Source of the DNA: Linderina pennispora | Lineage: Eukaryota > Kickxellomycota > Kickxellomycetes > Kickxellales > Kickxellaceae | Reading direction: 5' to 3' | DNA length: 64,000 bases | Assembly: GCF_002104995.1 (NCBI RefSeq) | Contig: NW_024468260.1 | Span: 372,001 to 436,000, forward strand | Part shown: positions 32,934-44,684 of the stretch, in pieces | Layout of the letters: each line of letters begins with the position of its first letter | Numbering within the stretch: the stretch's first letter is position 1 | Notes under the pieces: model-generated | The model's input: the letters and a program-made list of their open reading frames with translations, nothing else | Told to the model about the DNA's origin: nothing | The model's database searches: none | Translations under genes and position numbers: made by a program

Positions 32934-35900
32934 CTATCTCCTTTCCTTGATGACATACGTGAGCCAGAGCAACGACAGCCCGAGGCTGCCGGCCGAGAAT
33001 AACCAGCAGGATTCCGATATCTGGCCAGAAGGCAAGTACGTCAAACCCGAACGATGATAGCAGCGCAGCGCTAGGCACCTGGATCTCGAGTCCAAAGCGC
33101 ACCTCCTCAACAGTGGCGAACCGCAGCTCGCTAATGGCCATAGCCTCATATGCCAAATTGAACGATGACACATGGCACAAAGGCTGGATGATGGCTGGCA
33201 TCGAATCCTTGTTGAGAATCAGACCGCCGAACAGCAACGAGAACAGGAGCATGATCGAGGCAATGAAGTTTGAGACCACCAGCTCCTCCGCCAAAAGCCC
33301 AATGAAGAACATCTGCGAGGCTACAGTCAGGTTGAACAATGTCAACGTCCCAAAGAACTTGACAAACTGATGCACCTGTTGCCGATAGCCCAGTCATCGG
33401 GTATGCGATCAGCGTCAGCAGCAAAGGCGGAACCACACGCAGAGGAATAAGGTCGAATGTAACCTTCGCCATGAAATACGCTAGCGGATCGTAGTAGGCG
33501 TTAGCACGCTCGCGCAGATATAGCAGGCCGCTCCTCCGAAAACACCAAGAGCGATGTAGTGCATCCGAATCCGTAGAACGCCAGAATGAACATCAGCAGA
33601 CCAAGGCGGTTCTGCATCCCCTGTATCGAGTTGTCGAGCTGGTAGAAGAGAACACCGCACATCAGCCCAATGAATACAGAAAGGGCGTAGTTGGCCAGCA
33701 TCAGCGTCGGGTCGCGGTAAAGGTGGTTGAATATGCGCGCTGACAAGACCTTGAATTGCTCGTACACTGTCGGTCGGTGCTTGTCATTGAACGTGTCGCT
33801 TATGCGCTCGCCTCGCAGGCGGCGGTAGAACAGGTATGCAAGATCGCGCAGGTTGATGAGGATGACTGCAACCTGCTGGTACGGTGTTACTGGCCGAGTG
33901 TAAGGCGTGCCACCATACGTGCTGCTGGCGGTCTTGAATTCGGACGGCGTCCACTCCGCACCAGTCACTGTGTTGAGATCGTCTGTCATCTCGATGTACT
34001 GCTTGCTCTCTGTGAAATTCTCGACTAGCCGCTCAAGGCTGACTTCGATATCATAAACAAGGAACTGTGATCCCTGACGATTGGACTTGCTTAGGAACTT
34101 AGGGGCCCTCAGATGTCTTTAAGAGCTTTTCAGCCAGCTTCACTTGCCTGGCGCTGGCTGGACGGCTGGCTGTCTTCGGCAGGTGAAGGCAGAAGCTCGG
34201 GGCTGTCTTTGGCAAGCTTGCTCCACTCATCATATTCGCTATCAACCTCGTCGTCGACTAGCTTCACCGGCTTGAGTTCGGCTGTGATCGCAATTTGTTC
34301 CTTTCCCTCCTTCTTCTTACCACTCACCGTTGCCTGCTGCACCAGATCGATAGAGAAATCGGCGATGTTGTACCCTTCAGGTACTGGATGGCCGATGGAC
34401 TCCAAGTACTGGACCATCGTATTTGCCGGTCCCGAATAGCACATCTGGCCAGCAGCCAAGATAATCAGCCGGTCAAACATGCTGAAAATGTCTGTCCGTG
34501 GCTGGTGAATAGTGCATATGACAGTGCGTCCGTACCTCCGAGCCAGCTGCGACAGCGTGTCCATGACAACGTATGCATTGTAGGCATCAAGACCAGACGT
34601 GGGCTCATCAAGGAATATGATAGAAGGAGATGTGACAAGCTCACAGGCAATCGACACACGCCGCATCTCTCCGCCACTGATTCCTCGTGCACCCGATTTG
34701 CCGATGCGTGAGTCGCGCACTGTCCACAGGACCGAGCTCCTCAAGCACCTCGCGTACGCGCTCCTCTTTTGCGGCACGCGACATTGACCGTGGCAGGCGC
34801 AATAGCGCCGAGGTCATCACTGCCTCGTGGACAGTGGCAGTTGACACATGCAAATCCTGCTGGTCGACATAACCTGACATTCCGGTGAAACTCCTCGGTT
34901 GTGATGTCGCCGATAAGGTCGCGGTTGTTTATCTGCACCTTTCCAATAACCTCGCCATACTTTTCGCGCCGCGAGAGAATATCCAGCAGTGTGCTTTTCC
35001 CTGCACCCGAGGCACCAAGAATAGCCAAGATTTCTCCCGGCCTGACGATGCCTGACACGCCCTTGAGGATCTCGACTGTCTGCTGGCTGTCTTCTCTGGT
35101 ACTATCTTTCGCATTCCTGCCTGCCATCCATGTTAAAGCGCCTTTGAGCGACACCAGTTCGTTGTTCTGAACCGGGATCGAGTAGCTGATGTCGCGGAAC
35201 GCAACCGTGGCCCGTAGCGTGCTCATCATCATATCGTCAATCTCATGCGTAGCCTGTGCCGCACCGCTGCCCTTCTTCTTGCTCATATCCGGTACTGTTG
35301 CATCCTTTTCGCAGCTTGCATCGTCTTCTTCGCTGTCGTTGGAGATTCCTTGTGTCTTCACCAGGATTTTGATTACGCGCAGCACGACGTAGACCATCAT
35401 CAGAGACGTGCTGACACCGATCAGCATATTGCCTTTGCTTGTCAGATGGCTCTTCTTTTGGTATGTTGGCAGCTGGCTGTAGTGCACGCACTGGCCAACA
35501 TTGCACGACATCTGGATCGAGTCTTCGCCAAAGATATCGGCAATGATTTTGCTGACGCTAAACTCACGGATATGGCATCCGCTGAACCCATCGTCATGGC
35601 ACCGGATGTTCACTGGCCCCTCGACCTCCTCCAAAACCGACGAAATATCGAACCCAAAGTTGCCGCACAGGAGTCGACCCGGGACACACCTGCACGTCAT
35701 GCGCTTACACTGAACGAGGGCGGTAGGAGTTTGCGCCCCATGTGCTGGTGTCACATTGGTCCAAGTCACAGTAGAAGGATTCCTTGCCATTCACCCAGAA
35801 CTGCGCATCACATGTCCGCTCCTTCTTATGGCAGGCGAAGGTCATCCGTGGCACAACACCATCAGGCAAGTAGTCTGCAAGCTGCCGGTTTGCAACAATG

Positions 35901-37620
35901 CATAGCCCAGACACATCGGATATGAGTCTGCTACCACGGTAGCATCGACCTCCATCACCGGTTGGAATCAACGGGTCGCAGGCTGCGTCGGTTAGGCAGG
36001 CTATGTGTTGGAGGTGTCAACAAGGGCATTAGCAAAGAATATATATGTGGCAATGTGTTTTAGGATGAAATAAATGATACCATTTACTTACTATTACAAT
36101 TCCAGCCACCCCAGCCTGGGCGGCACTCAGTGTCTTGGTGGCAGTGTCCGCTTTTGGCTGCGGGGCGCTTTCCTTCATCGACAGGACTCGCGCACGCTAT
36201 ATAAGAGTATGGCGTACATAACAGAGTTTTCCATCATTAGCGGGCATTATTAGGATAAAAAGTATCCGGTATTAGTCAAGGCTGGCCAATATCGATAGTG
36301 CTATTCTGACATGGCAACTATTGAAGTAGCAGCCCTGCTTGCCACAGGTCATATTTCAATAATGATGGCGACCACTTAATTAGCTGTTACTGCTGTTAGC
36401 CTCCCCAGCTCTCCTCTCCCCATCCACCGACACAAGCAGAACGCAATATACCAGCAAAACAATTCCGCGAGCTACTTACCTGGCCGCATACAATCTTCGC
36501 CTGTCCACCCTGAGGGACAATCACATCGCCCTGTGAACCGGTTGCAGGTTGAGTTGTGTCCACAGACAGAACCTGGATATAGGCAGTTGAAGCACGATGG
36601 GCATCCTTCGGGAATATGTTTCTCCTCGATGCTAACAAAGTTTTGAATTCCGACCGCCTTGGCAAGTCCAACCAGATTCGACGTGTCATTGCCTTTAATG
36701 AGATTGTCAACCGCATCGGCAATATCAACAGCTGCGCCGCTGTTAACTATTCCTCCAATGATATTGTTGAGGCCGCCACCCTCGGCGCCATCGCTATTGC
36801 CGTTCACCATCCCACCAATTGCATTAGCAATACCGTTGATATTGATGTTTCCGTCGCCACTAGCAACAGTGCTGATGATGTCGTTGACGTTCAAGCCGTT
36901 CAGCAAGTTGCCGATATCACCTGCGCCAAAAGCTGCGCTTGGATGGCCGCTGTTCTGGTCTCGGTGATGGGCACCAGCAGGTGAGACTCCGCCCACCTGA
37001 TTATTGGCAATGATCTGACCCATCAGAGATGCGATTCCACCGTTCAAGCCGTTGTTCCGATTGCCTGTGTTTGGAGACGTATCCTGGCGCTGGCGTTGGT
37101 TGTTATTGGCCATGCTGCCAATTCCGGACATCATGATGCCAAAAGTAGTAGCCATATTTCCAACCTCGTTCATGTCGATTACGTTGGCCAGGTTATTGGC
37201 AATCTCAAGCCCAATGGCACCGAAGTTGACATTTCCTTGGTCATCACCCGCCATCAGGTCCAGGATGCCGTCCAGATTGAAACCAGCAAGCGGCAGCTCA
37301 TCTGATGGAGCTGCGACACTGCCTGGTTTGGGTACACCAGAAAGCTGAGTGCTGGATTTGGTGGCCGCTGATGGGCTGGAGCCAGGTATCTTCTGGGGCT
37401 CAAGCGGCAGGGCGTTTGGCTCTGCTGCAGCTGCAGCCGGTAGGGGACTGGAAGGATGTGTATCCGGAAGCTCCTTACGAGATATTACAATATCGAATTC
37501 AGATCCTTCGTTTTCGAAAACAACAGAGACCGGTGCTTGGTTGTTGAGGCCAGGACCTGCCGTGTTGGCAGATACAGCCTGGATTATCAATAGCCAAGGG
37601 TAGACCAGCCAGTGCTTCAT
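32934..37620 (-). CDS. ADP1: Adp1-like ABCG transporter with EGF-like ectodomain, eight frameshifts
   Basis: ABCG-family transporter resembling yeast Adp1. Exons: 37620-36480, 36196-36092 and 36000-32934, with GTAAGT donors and TAG acceptors in compatible phases. Order: signal peptide ([18 protein letters not shown]), a 300-residue Asn/Gly-rich extension, Cys-rich EGF-like modules ([35 protein letters not shown]), further cysteine pairs (CKRMTCRC), and one membrane span near residue 605. The ATPase follows: Walker [15 protein letters not shown], signature [16 protein letters not shown], Walker [14 protein letters not shown]-loop CTIHQPR. The six-helix domain ([18 protein letters not shown]) comes last, ending TYVIKERR. 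One-base shifts fall near 35750, 34880, 34730, 34110, 34090, 33520, 33380 and 33010. Dropping eight bases gives 1434 residues; yeast Adp1 has about 1050. Its cargo is unknown. Confidence 0.92.
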
Positions 37621-38521
37621 ATCAAGTAGTTGAAAGCGCACCCAGTATTTGCAGCTATAAAATAAGGAAGGATATATGGTGTGGTGACTACACTGTGCGT
37701 GGTGGGCTAGGCAAAATAAAAGCGATATTACCAAGATATGCTGTAGGGGTTTGCACAGATGGTAGGCAGATGGATACAGGGATAGACAGAAGTGGAGCAA
37801 AGGGCTGTTTCTTTGTCATTCCAGAAAAGTGATGCAGCTGGCTGGCATATTGAGGCAGTGGTGAAGACCTCTGGCAGCTATGTAGTCTCTTGGCGTGCTC
37901 AAGCTGGCCATGGCGAGAAAGTAATGTACAAATATGTGTTCGCAGTTTCCACCATCTTTAGCACATGCGTGGCGCGAGTCGCCCGACTGCTCACCGGGCA
38001 AACAAATTAGATTGACCTTGTGGAGGTATGTGGAGAGATAGTGTTGGTTTAACTATAAGCCTAAGGCACACATGTAGAATGAGGTCTGTAACTGTCAAAT
38101 AGGACGGAAAATATGCCTGGACTGCATGCAGCGCTGAGGCAGTGACAGAAATTGGCATAGGTATGCAGCACTGTAGCCGTGCAGGTATGACAAGGACAGT
38201 AAATATCAATATAATCGAACAATTTCGTCTACAGCGCTGGTGACTGGTGACTGGTCCTGGATACGTCCGAAAATAGGCGTTTCGCATTCAGACTCCACCG
38301 AGGATGTCGGCGGTCGTCAAGGAGTGTAATACCATTTAATCCAGGTGAAACAACGCAAGATCGAAGAGAAAGGTGTGGTGGGGGAAATGGGGGAAAACTA
38401 CAAGGGCGGTAAGGGAACGGGAGGCAGGAGAGCAAAAGTCATAACAGATTCATTAAGCACTTTTTGGTCCGTGGAGCCAGCACAACAAAAAGAGAATGAG
38501 AATATAGGCTCGATAGCTCCT
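37621..38521. other. Intergenic between the Adp1 promoter and the CRH gene 3' end
   Basis: About 900 bp without a supported gene. The segment 37621-37700 upstream of Adp1 contains A/T-rich boxes. Confidence 0.4.
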
Positions 38522-40157
38522 TTAGATGCTGGAAATAGCAGTGGCCAAAATTACAGCAGCAGCAGTGGAGATTACGCTGAAGCCCTGCACGTGTGAGGCA
38601 GCAGCTGATGAATTGACATTACGCTCAAGATACGCCGATATCTGGTCGATGCCGTCCTTGCGAGACGAGCCAGAGCTGCTTTGGTTCTCCAGCGACGAAT
38701 TACTATCGCCACGTCCAAAGTCGCTCAAATCATCGTCATCGCTGTCCGATGCGGAGGCAGGAACGACGCTACTGGCATTTGCCGATGACTGCTTGTGGTT
38801 ACTGTTCTGGTGGCCTGTGTTGCCTAGTGAACTGCTACTAGTGCTTGTGCTGGTCGAGTTTGAGTAGCACTTGATACTCACAGACTTGATGTATGCCGTG
38901 AACTGCGCACCGGCCTTGGAGCTCGGTATTGAACCTGCCCACGCGGTGGTAAGATACGGGTTAGTGGAGCCACTTGCGTCCCAGATGGAGAACGACAGCC
39001 GTGCAGCTTTTTGCGGGAAGGTGAATTTTCGCAGGCCCTCTGCCCACGTATCGGCGCGGTGAACTGTGCGAATAACGGCACCGTTCACGTACCAGGAGAT
39101 GCTGTCTGGTTGCCACAGGATGCGGTACTCGTTGTAATTGGACACTGGGTCGGACGAGACCACTGATGACACTGGGTTTCCGAGATCCACCTGGCCATCG
39201 ACGTAGTAGTTGGCCTGGACCCGGTTTGTAGTCGACCCGGCAAAATCTAAGCTGATGCTCCCACCCGAGTCGTCTTGCAACTGCATCGATGTGACCACTC
39301 CTGGAGCAGTCGAGCCGGACTGGATGGTGGCGGTAATGGATCCGTATTGAATCCAGCTAACATTGGAGAATGGTCAGGAAAATATAGTTGGCGATCAGTA
39401 TTTTGTTTGAGCTGCGGGATCCAAAACGGCTCCAATGGAGCAAGACTGCGCCCAGCGGGACTTTTTCTGAGTTGCCTTGCAAAGGCTGGAAAGAGCAGTT
39501 CGCGGTTGGCTCCAGTTCACAAGCAGGCTGCAGTGATATCATCGACCACACATGGTGGGGAGGCGATCATTTTTTGCAGCTAGAGAACTCCCCTTTGCGG
39601 TGCATGGCTCATGCAGTTGAATCTGCCCACGCGTTGCAATCAGCAAAGGAGGAAGCCCCAATTAGCGGCCTGAACCATGCATTCCAAAACAATGCCCTAT
39701 GATGCTGGGCTGGACCACAGGAGGGGTATTGCGGTCTGTGCTGGCGGTCCAAGCAGAAGCAGCGTTCGTGTCCACGCCCCTCGCCCCTTCCATCTGTCGG
39801 CGAGATAGCCCGGCTCTGCTGCAAACGTCGACTAGGCCTTACCTTGTAGAATAGACAGTAGTGCCGTCAAACACTGTGTTGCTGGGCTTTGACTTTTGCA
39901 GGGACAAGGCCAGCCTGGCTGAGTCGGCGGAAGCCCGGTCTGGCGTTAGCTCTGAGACAAACGATGCGTGGGCCGGGTTTCCGTCATACTGGCCTGGCAG
40001 CCACTAAGGACTTGAGATGGCCAAAGGTGTACGACCCCGACTTGCACTGCGCCGAAGGACAGGCGCCTGTATCTTTGGCGTTCAAGCCTGAGCATGCTGC
40101 CAGCGCATGACTGAAAAATACCGACGCTGCGACCAGCTGGAGCGCACAAATCCTCAT
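38522..40157 (-). CDS. GPI-anchored CRH-like GH16 protein lacking the catalytic motif, one frameshift
   Basis: Resembles Crh chitin-glucan transglycosylases of the cell wall. Exon 1 is 40157-39843 (signal peptide MRICALQLVAASVFFSHALA, then a Cys-rich start). Exon 2 is 39356-38522, joined across a 486 nt intron; the join gives TVYSTSWIQYGSITATIQSG, which matches the CRH core. Downstream are VQANYYVDGQ, NEYRILWQPDSISWYVNG and FSIWDASGSTNPYLTTAWAG. The tail is a Ser/Asp-rich linker ending in a hydrophobic GPI signal (AAAVILATAISSI). The position of the GH16 triad ExDxE reads GGSISLDFAG, so both catalytic glutamates are absent. One extra base lies near 39990-40000. Corrected length is 382. It may act as a glucan or chitin binder rather than an enzyme. 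Confidence 0.85.
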
Positions 40158-40630
40158 TCTTTATAAGAAAACAATAATAAGGGCGAGGAGAGAGGAGAGG
40201 GAGGAGAGACCAGCACGCGTTCGGACCCAAGCCGATATATGCTGCTGTCTAATGCGGAAATGGTAAAGAGGGAGAATAGAAGGTTTAGAAATAAGGCGGA
40301 AGGGGAGGAGGGAAGGGAGGGAGGAGAAAGAAGAAAGAGCAGGCTAGAATGAAAAATAAGTGCTAGGGGAATGGTTAAAAATGCAGCTGAGAAAAATTGG
40401 TGGAAAGAGTGGAAAAGGATGTCCAAAGCTGTCAAAGGAGTAGAAAATAAAAGACTGGGAATGAGACCGTCAGCCTGCCACACAGAATTCTGGACAATCG
40501 ATTGCAGTAGCAAGAGGAAAATCGATATGTTTCTTTGGTGTTGTCGTTTGGTCATGAACCCTGCTGTCCCCCACTCGCAGCATTTTGTCCTCTCTTCGCA
40601 TAGCTGATGGTAAGGTGTGGAGCATACTTT
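40158..40630. other. Purine-rich spacer between the CRH promoter and the ATPase 3' end
   Basis: Rich in GGAGG/GAAAG on the plus strand, so pyrimidine-rich on the strand of the CRH gene, consistent with its leader or promoter. No gene seen. Confidence 0.4.
40234..40240 (-). promoter_or_regulatory. TATA-like box of the CRH gene
   Basis: ATATATC on the minus strand, about 80 bp upstream of the ATG at 40157. Confidence 0.45.
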
Positions 40631-42634
40631 TTACTGACTGAATTTGGCAACACGCAGTCCTATTAATAGCCAGTCCGACCTCGATGCGGCGCGGCCTTGC
40701 CAAGTCCCCCGCTGGTGCAGATCGGCCTGAAATCTGGTCCAGGGACATAGAGTCAACCATGTCAAGCAGGTCGACAACCTTTGCAAGGCCATCCTTTGCA
40801 TGTGAGATGATGTCGATGGCTTTGGCGATGCAGCGGGTCTGCGACACTGATACCAGCTGGTCCAAGCCCGACAGGTCAAGCTCTGGCCCATGCTCAGCCT
40901 CCTCCCCGGCGCCATGGGGATTGTCCAATATTATTTCTGAAATGCCGCCTGCTGGAATCGGGGAGGGTGCCGCATCCGCCGGATTGTTCGGCGGAAACAG
41001 TGCCACCACGCCACGAGCCCTGGTCCTTGGGGGCTTGAGGAAGCCTGGCACACTGACGAAGCGGTCTGGCACAGCGCCATACGGCAAACCGGGGCCTCCA
41101 CAGTCACCGGCATCTGGCTGACAATGTCTCTCGCTTTCGCTGTCACATTGTGCACCTGGTACTTGCTCATGGACAGTACTATGGTGGCCACATCCAGATA
41201 GTCCCCGCAACCCCCAATGACCAGTAGTAGACTGATGTGCTTGTCGCTCCACAGCTCAGCCCGCGCGGCTGATAAACGGCGTAATCGGCTCACTGTCTTT
41301 TGCTACTAGCCGCTGCATGCGCTGGTCGCGGATCAGGAAATTTGTCGCGCAGGTATCTTCGTCCAGTAGCAATGACGTTGTGCCAGCCTCGAGCGCCTCC
41401 TGGATTGACGCTGCCATCGATGTTGACCCTGATGCATCGAGCGTCGAAAAATCGCGCGTGTCCTTGCCAAATGGCAGGTTGTTGATGAATGGGCGGATAT
41501 CGACGCTTCCGACGAACCGTCCCTCCTCTGCCTTGACCTTGGTAGCACATGGCTCTGTCACAACCAGCTCGCGTCCATCTCCAGGAATATGGTTGTAGAC
41601 GCCATGCTCGATGGCCTGCAGCAGTGTCGACTTGCCATGGAACCCACCACCTGTAATGACCGTTATCCCATGCGGAATCCCCATGCCCTCGACCTGGCCA
41701 CGATTGGGCAAGGTGAACGATACCTGCAGATCATCTGGTGATTGGAACTTGACGACACTGGGGCCATCCAGTGGCAGGTTTGATATGCCGCTGCGGCGCG
41801 GCAGCACAGACCCGTTGCCCACAAAAGCCACCAGTTTTGCGTCCGCCAGCATTCCGCGCAGCGCATCCTGGTCCTCAATACATGCCACAAAATCATGCAT
41901 ATCACCTGCCTCCACTGCGGAAAACAGCATTGACAGATCCACAATGCGTGGCAATGTCTTGAGGAACATTCCATGCGCCATGCTGCCAAGAATCGTGCGT
42001 CCTGCAGCTGGAAGTCCCACCTGTCATCCGTGCCTCAATATACTCGCTGTTGATGACAACCGACGTGCGCTCGATGACTTCTTGCCCAGGCCGCTCGATG
42101 CAGATATCACCGCCTTTGGCTGATTTCCACCCTCCGCCATTGCCTCCCTTTTGCGAGTATCTCGATTGTGCATGAGTGATCGTCGTATATATATGTCTTG
42201 ACAGATAGTGCGAGCTGGCAATGGCCCGGGTCTGGCTCGAGTAAAGCGACGAAGGGAACTGTTGCTGCATCCTGGTATACACGAACCCTGATTCTACTAG
42301 GCGTTGCATACGGATCCGCTTGTATCTGGTCAAATGTCAGCTGGAACCGGTCAAACTGGAATGTGCGCCTGCCGAACTGCTTGTATGCGCCGTACTGCTG
42401 CCGATCGAGCCGGATCAGCAGCCGCCCAAGGTCGTCGCTGCTGCCAGCTGCTTGCTGAGGCGTGGTAGCACAGCCTGAGTCGGCAGAGCCCGTCATATAG
42501 GCATGCGGCTCTTCAGATGATCTGCTTCTGCGTCTCCCGTACAGTGCCTTGTAGTAAGCACCTCGTCCCCGAGAGCCGCCGCCGTTGCCTCCGCGGCTCC
42601 CTCGGCTTTTGCCGTGCGACCTAGTTGCCCCCAT
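40631..42634 (-). CDS. ABC-class ATPase of the PF09818 family, multiply frameshifted
   Basis: Stand-alone ATPase with no membrane domain, of the family annotated as predicted ATPase of the ABC class, which includes trypanosome MRB1590 of mitochondrial RNA editing. N-terminus rich in RGG/SRG (GSRGGNGGGSRGRG), then LLIRLDRQQYGAYKQ and an OB-like region. Walker A is GGGFHGKSTLLQAIEHG, followed by VTEPCATKVKAEEGR, a signature-like STSMAASIQEALEAGTT and Walker B SLLLDEDTCATNFLIRD. Then come LLVIGGCGDYLDVATIVLSM and a C-terminal AINRLRVAKFSQ. The frame shifts near 42120, 42010, 41270, around 41090-41120 (net two bases, or one missing) and near 40660. Corrected length is about 665 residues. No mitochondrial presequence is obvious. 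Its biological role in fungi is unknown. Confidence 0.88.
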
Positions 42635-43102
42635 TGGTATTTTTTGTAGAAATAAAGCAGGATTGAGCGTGTGTATCAAGAAAAACGGGAGGGATAAACA
42701 GCGAGTTCAGCCTGTTCTCGTGTGTATATGAACACCTGAACTGATCGGTTATTCGGCCTGGACTACATTCTACGCTCTATCGTGGTACAATTTCGACCTG
42801 TTCCTACTGTGGCTGGCCCACATATGTATACAGAGATCCTCCCCATCCATCGGCCCATTGGCCTCAAGCGCAAATCCAGCTAGATCCCTGTGTAACCAGA
42901 CGTGGAAAAATAAACACCAACTAGACGCACAGTGACCGAAATCCCGCCTTGGGGAACTGATTTTTTCCTTGCCAAGATCCAACAACAGGCTGCTGCCTAA
43001 ACGGATTCCGCATATATAGCAGCAGTTCCTTCCCATGCAACCCTGTGGACAGAACTCTAACCCCTTCCATCGTCCTCTCCTATCTGTCTCTTCTACTTTA
43101 CC
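42635..43102. other. Divergent promoter region, ATPase / GDSL esterase
   Basis: About 470 bp shared by two divergent genes. No coding region seen. Confidence 0.45.
43013..43018 (+). promoter_or_regulatory. TATA box of the GDSL esterase gene
   Basis: TATATA inside GCATATATAGC, about 85-90 bp upstream of the proposed ATG at 43103. It supports the signal-peptide start. Confidence 0.5.
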
Positions 43103-44490
43103 ATGGTTTGCGTATCTCGCATTGCCTGCGCCAGTATAGGTCCTGGGCAGCCTCGCTGCTGCTGCACCGGTCCACCAACAATGCCCTCACCACCCGCTCT
43201 AGCGAGAAGACCAAGAAGACGCTGATCATCTTTGGTGACTCTCTCAGCGATATCGGATCGGGATGGACGCGCATGAACTACGACGCAAACTACCAGCCGG
43301 CGCCATGGTTCATGGGCCGGTACTCTAGCGGATTCGTATGGAACGAGTGGGCTGCCGATGAGCTCAATATGACCCTAGGCCAACTTTGCCTACGGTGGAG
43401 CCACCTCCAACAACACCTGGGTCAATGGTACTGTGCCCAGCATTGCCGACCAGCTCCACATGTACGAGGTGCAGCGTGACGCTAAGCGCTTCCAGAAGCC
43501 CGAGGAGAACATTGCTGCTATTGAGATTGGCGCCAACGACATTTTCAACAGCGTAAAGAAGCTGGCTATCGCTTCGGACAAGAAGGTCGAGGCCTTTGCG
43601 ACCAACCTCACCAACAACGTCGTCGCTGCCATGGACAAGCTGAAGGGCTTTGGTCTGACCAACTTCTTGGTGTTCAACGTGGCTCCGATTGAGATCACAC
43701 CCAGGGTTGTCGAGCTACATCTGTCCAAGATGGTGAAGCCGGTCATCACCACAATCAATGAGGCATACAGCAAGGCCGTCACTGAGTACCGCCAGAAGAA
43801 CAAGGGCATCACCGTCACCCTTGTTGACACATCGTATCTTACCAAGACCATCGCAGAGAACCTGCTCGAGGACCTCAACATCAAGTACGCTAACGCCAGC
43901 TGCATCAACACCAAGAAGGGCAAGACTATATATTGCACAAACCCCTGATGAGTACTTCTTTATGGACATGGTGCACCCGACCCGTGTCCCGCACCGCCTG
44001 ATCGGCTATGTCGTCGCCAAGATCATCCAGAATCCCTCGTACAACGCCACAGTTGACGATATGCGCTCAATGATCAAGGAGCACAACATCCGCAATGTGT
44101 ACGATGCCGTCAATGTTGTCGAGTTCCAGGCCGATGGAAAGTATGTCAACATTGATACTCAGGTCGCGGCCCAGGCGACCCGTGCCCTCAGCTCTGATGC
44201 GCTGACTGAGAATGGCGCTGCCACCCCGTACTCGCTCGATGGCGATGCCTCCAAGATCGACAACTCCGCCTACATTAACAACTTGCTTGAGGGGGAACTT
44301 GACGGCAGCTTCGACATCAGCAGCCTGATGGACGTCTACGCCACCGCCAGCGCCACAGACAGCGACGACTCCGACGATGATACCTTGGACTCGAAAAAGA
44401 AGAGTCTCCAACAAGAATAACGGTGCGGCCAGCATGGCCAGTATGTCGCTGAGCGCCCTTGGTATCTTTGCTCTTGCTGCTCTCCTCTAA
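43103..44490 (+). CDS. Secreted, GPI-anchored GDSL/SGNH esterase, five frameshifts
   Basis: Cell-surface esterase or lipase of the GDSL superfamily (PF00657), possibly CE16-like. Starting at 43103 gives a signal peptide (MVCVSRIACASIVLGSLAAA) once one base near 43137 is dropped. Catalytic blocks: FGDSLSD (nucleophile Ser, about residue 42), FAYGGATSNNT (oxyanion Gly), EIGANDIF (GxND, Asn) and DMVHPT (catalytic Asp-His). The C-terminal acidic/Ser linker (ATDSDDSDDD) leads, after a one-base shift near 44400, to a hydrophobic GPI signal (LSALGIFALAALL) ending at 44490. Other shifts lie near 43175, 43385 and 43925. Corrected length is 460 residues. The full catalytic set argues for an active enzyme; the likely substrate is an O-acetylated polysaccharide or a lipid. 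Confidence 0.87.
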
Positions 44491-44684
44491 GTATGTCTGC
44501 AGTATTTTTGTTATATTGTATTGCAAAGCAAATAATACGCAACATTTGGTGACTAGAGTATCTAGCAAATGTCGCTTAGCAGTATATGAAAATGGTATTC
44601 GGTAGTTGGACCAGCCGAAGAAGAGAAGAATTAAAGCAAAATAGAACCCACATGCGTGTCACTGCACACACTCTTCACACAGGC

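Noticed and set aside
36480-37620. Reading the Asn/Gly-rich ORF as a separate secreted EGF protein
   Set aside because: It ends at a GTAAGT donor within an EGF-like module that continues in phase through two further exons into the Adp1-like transporter.
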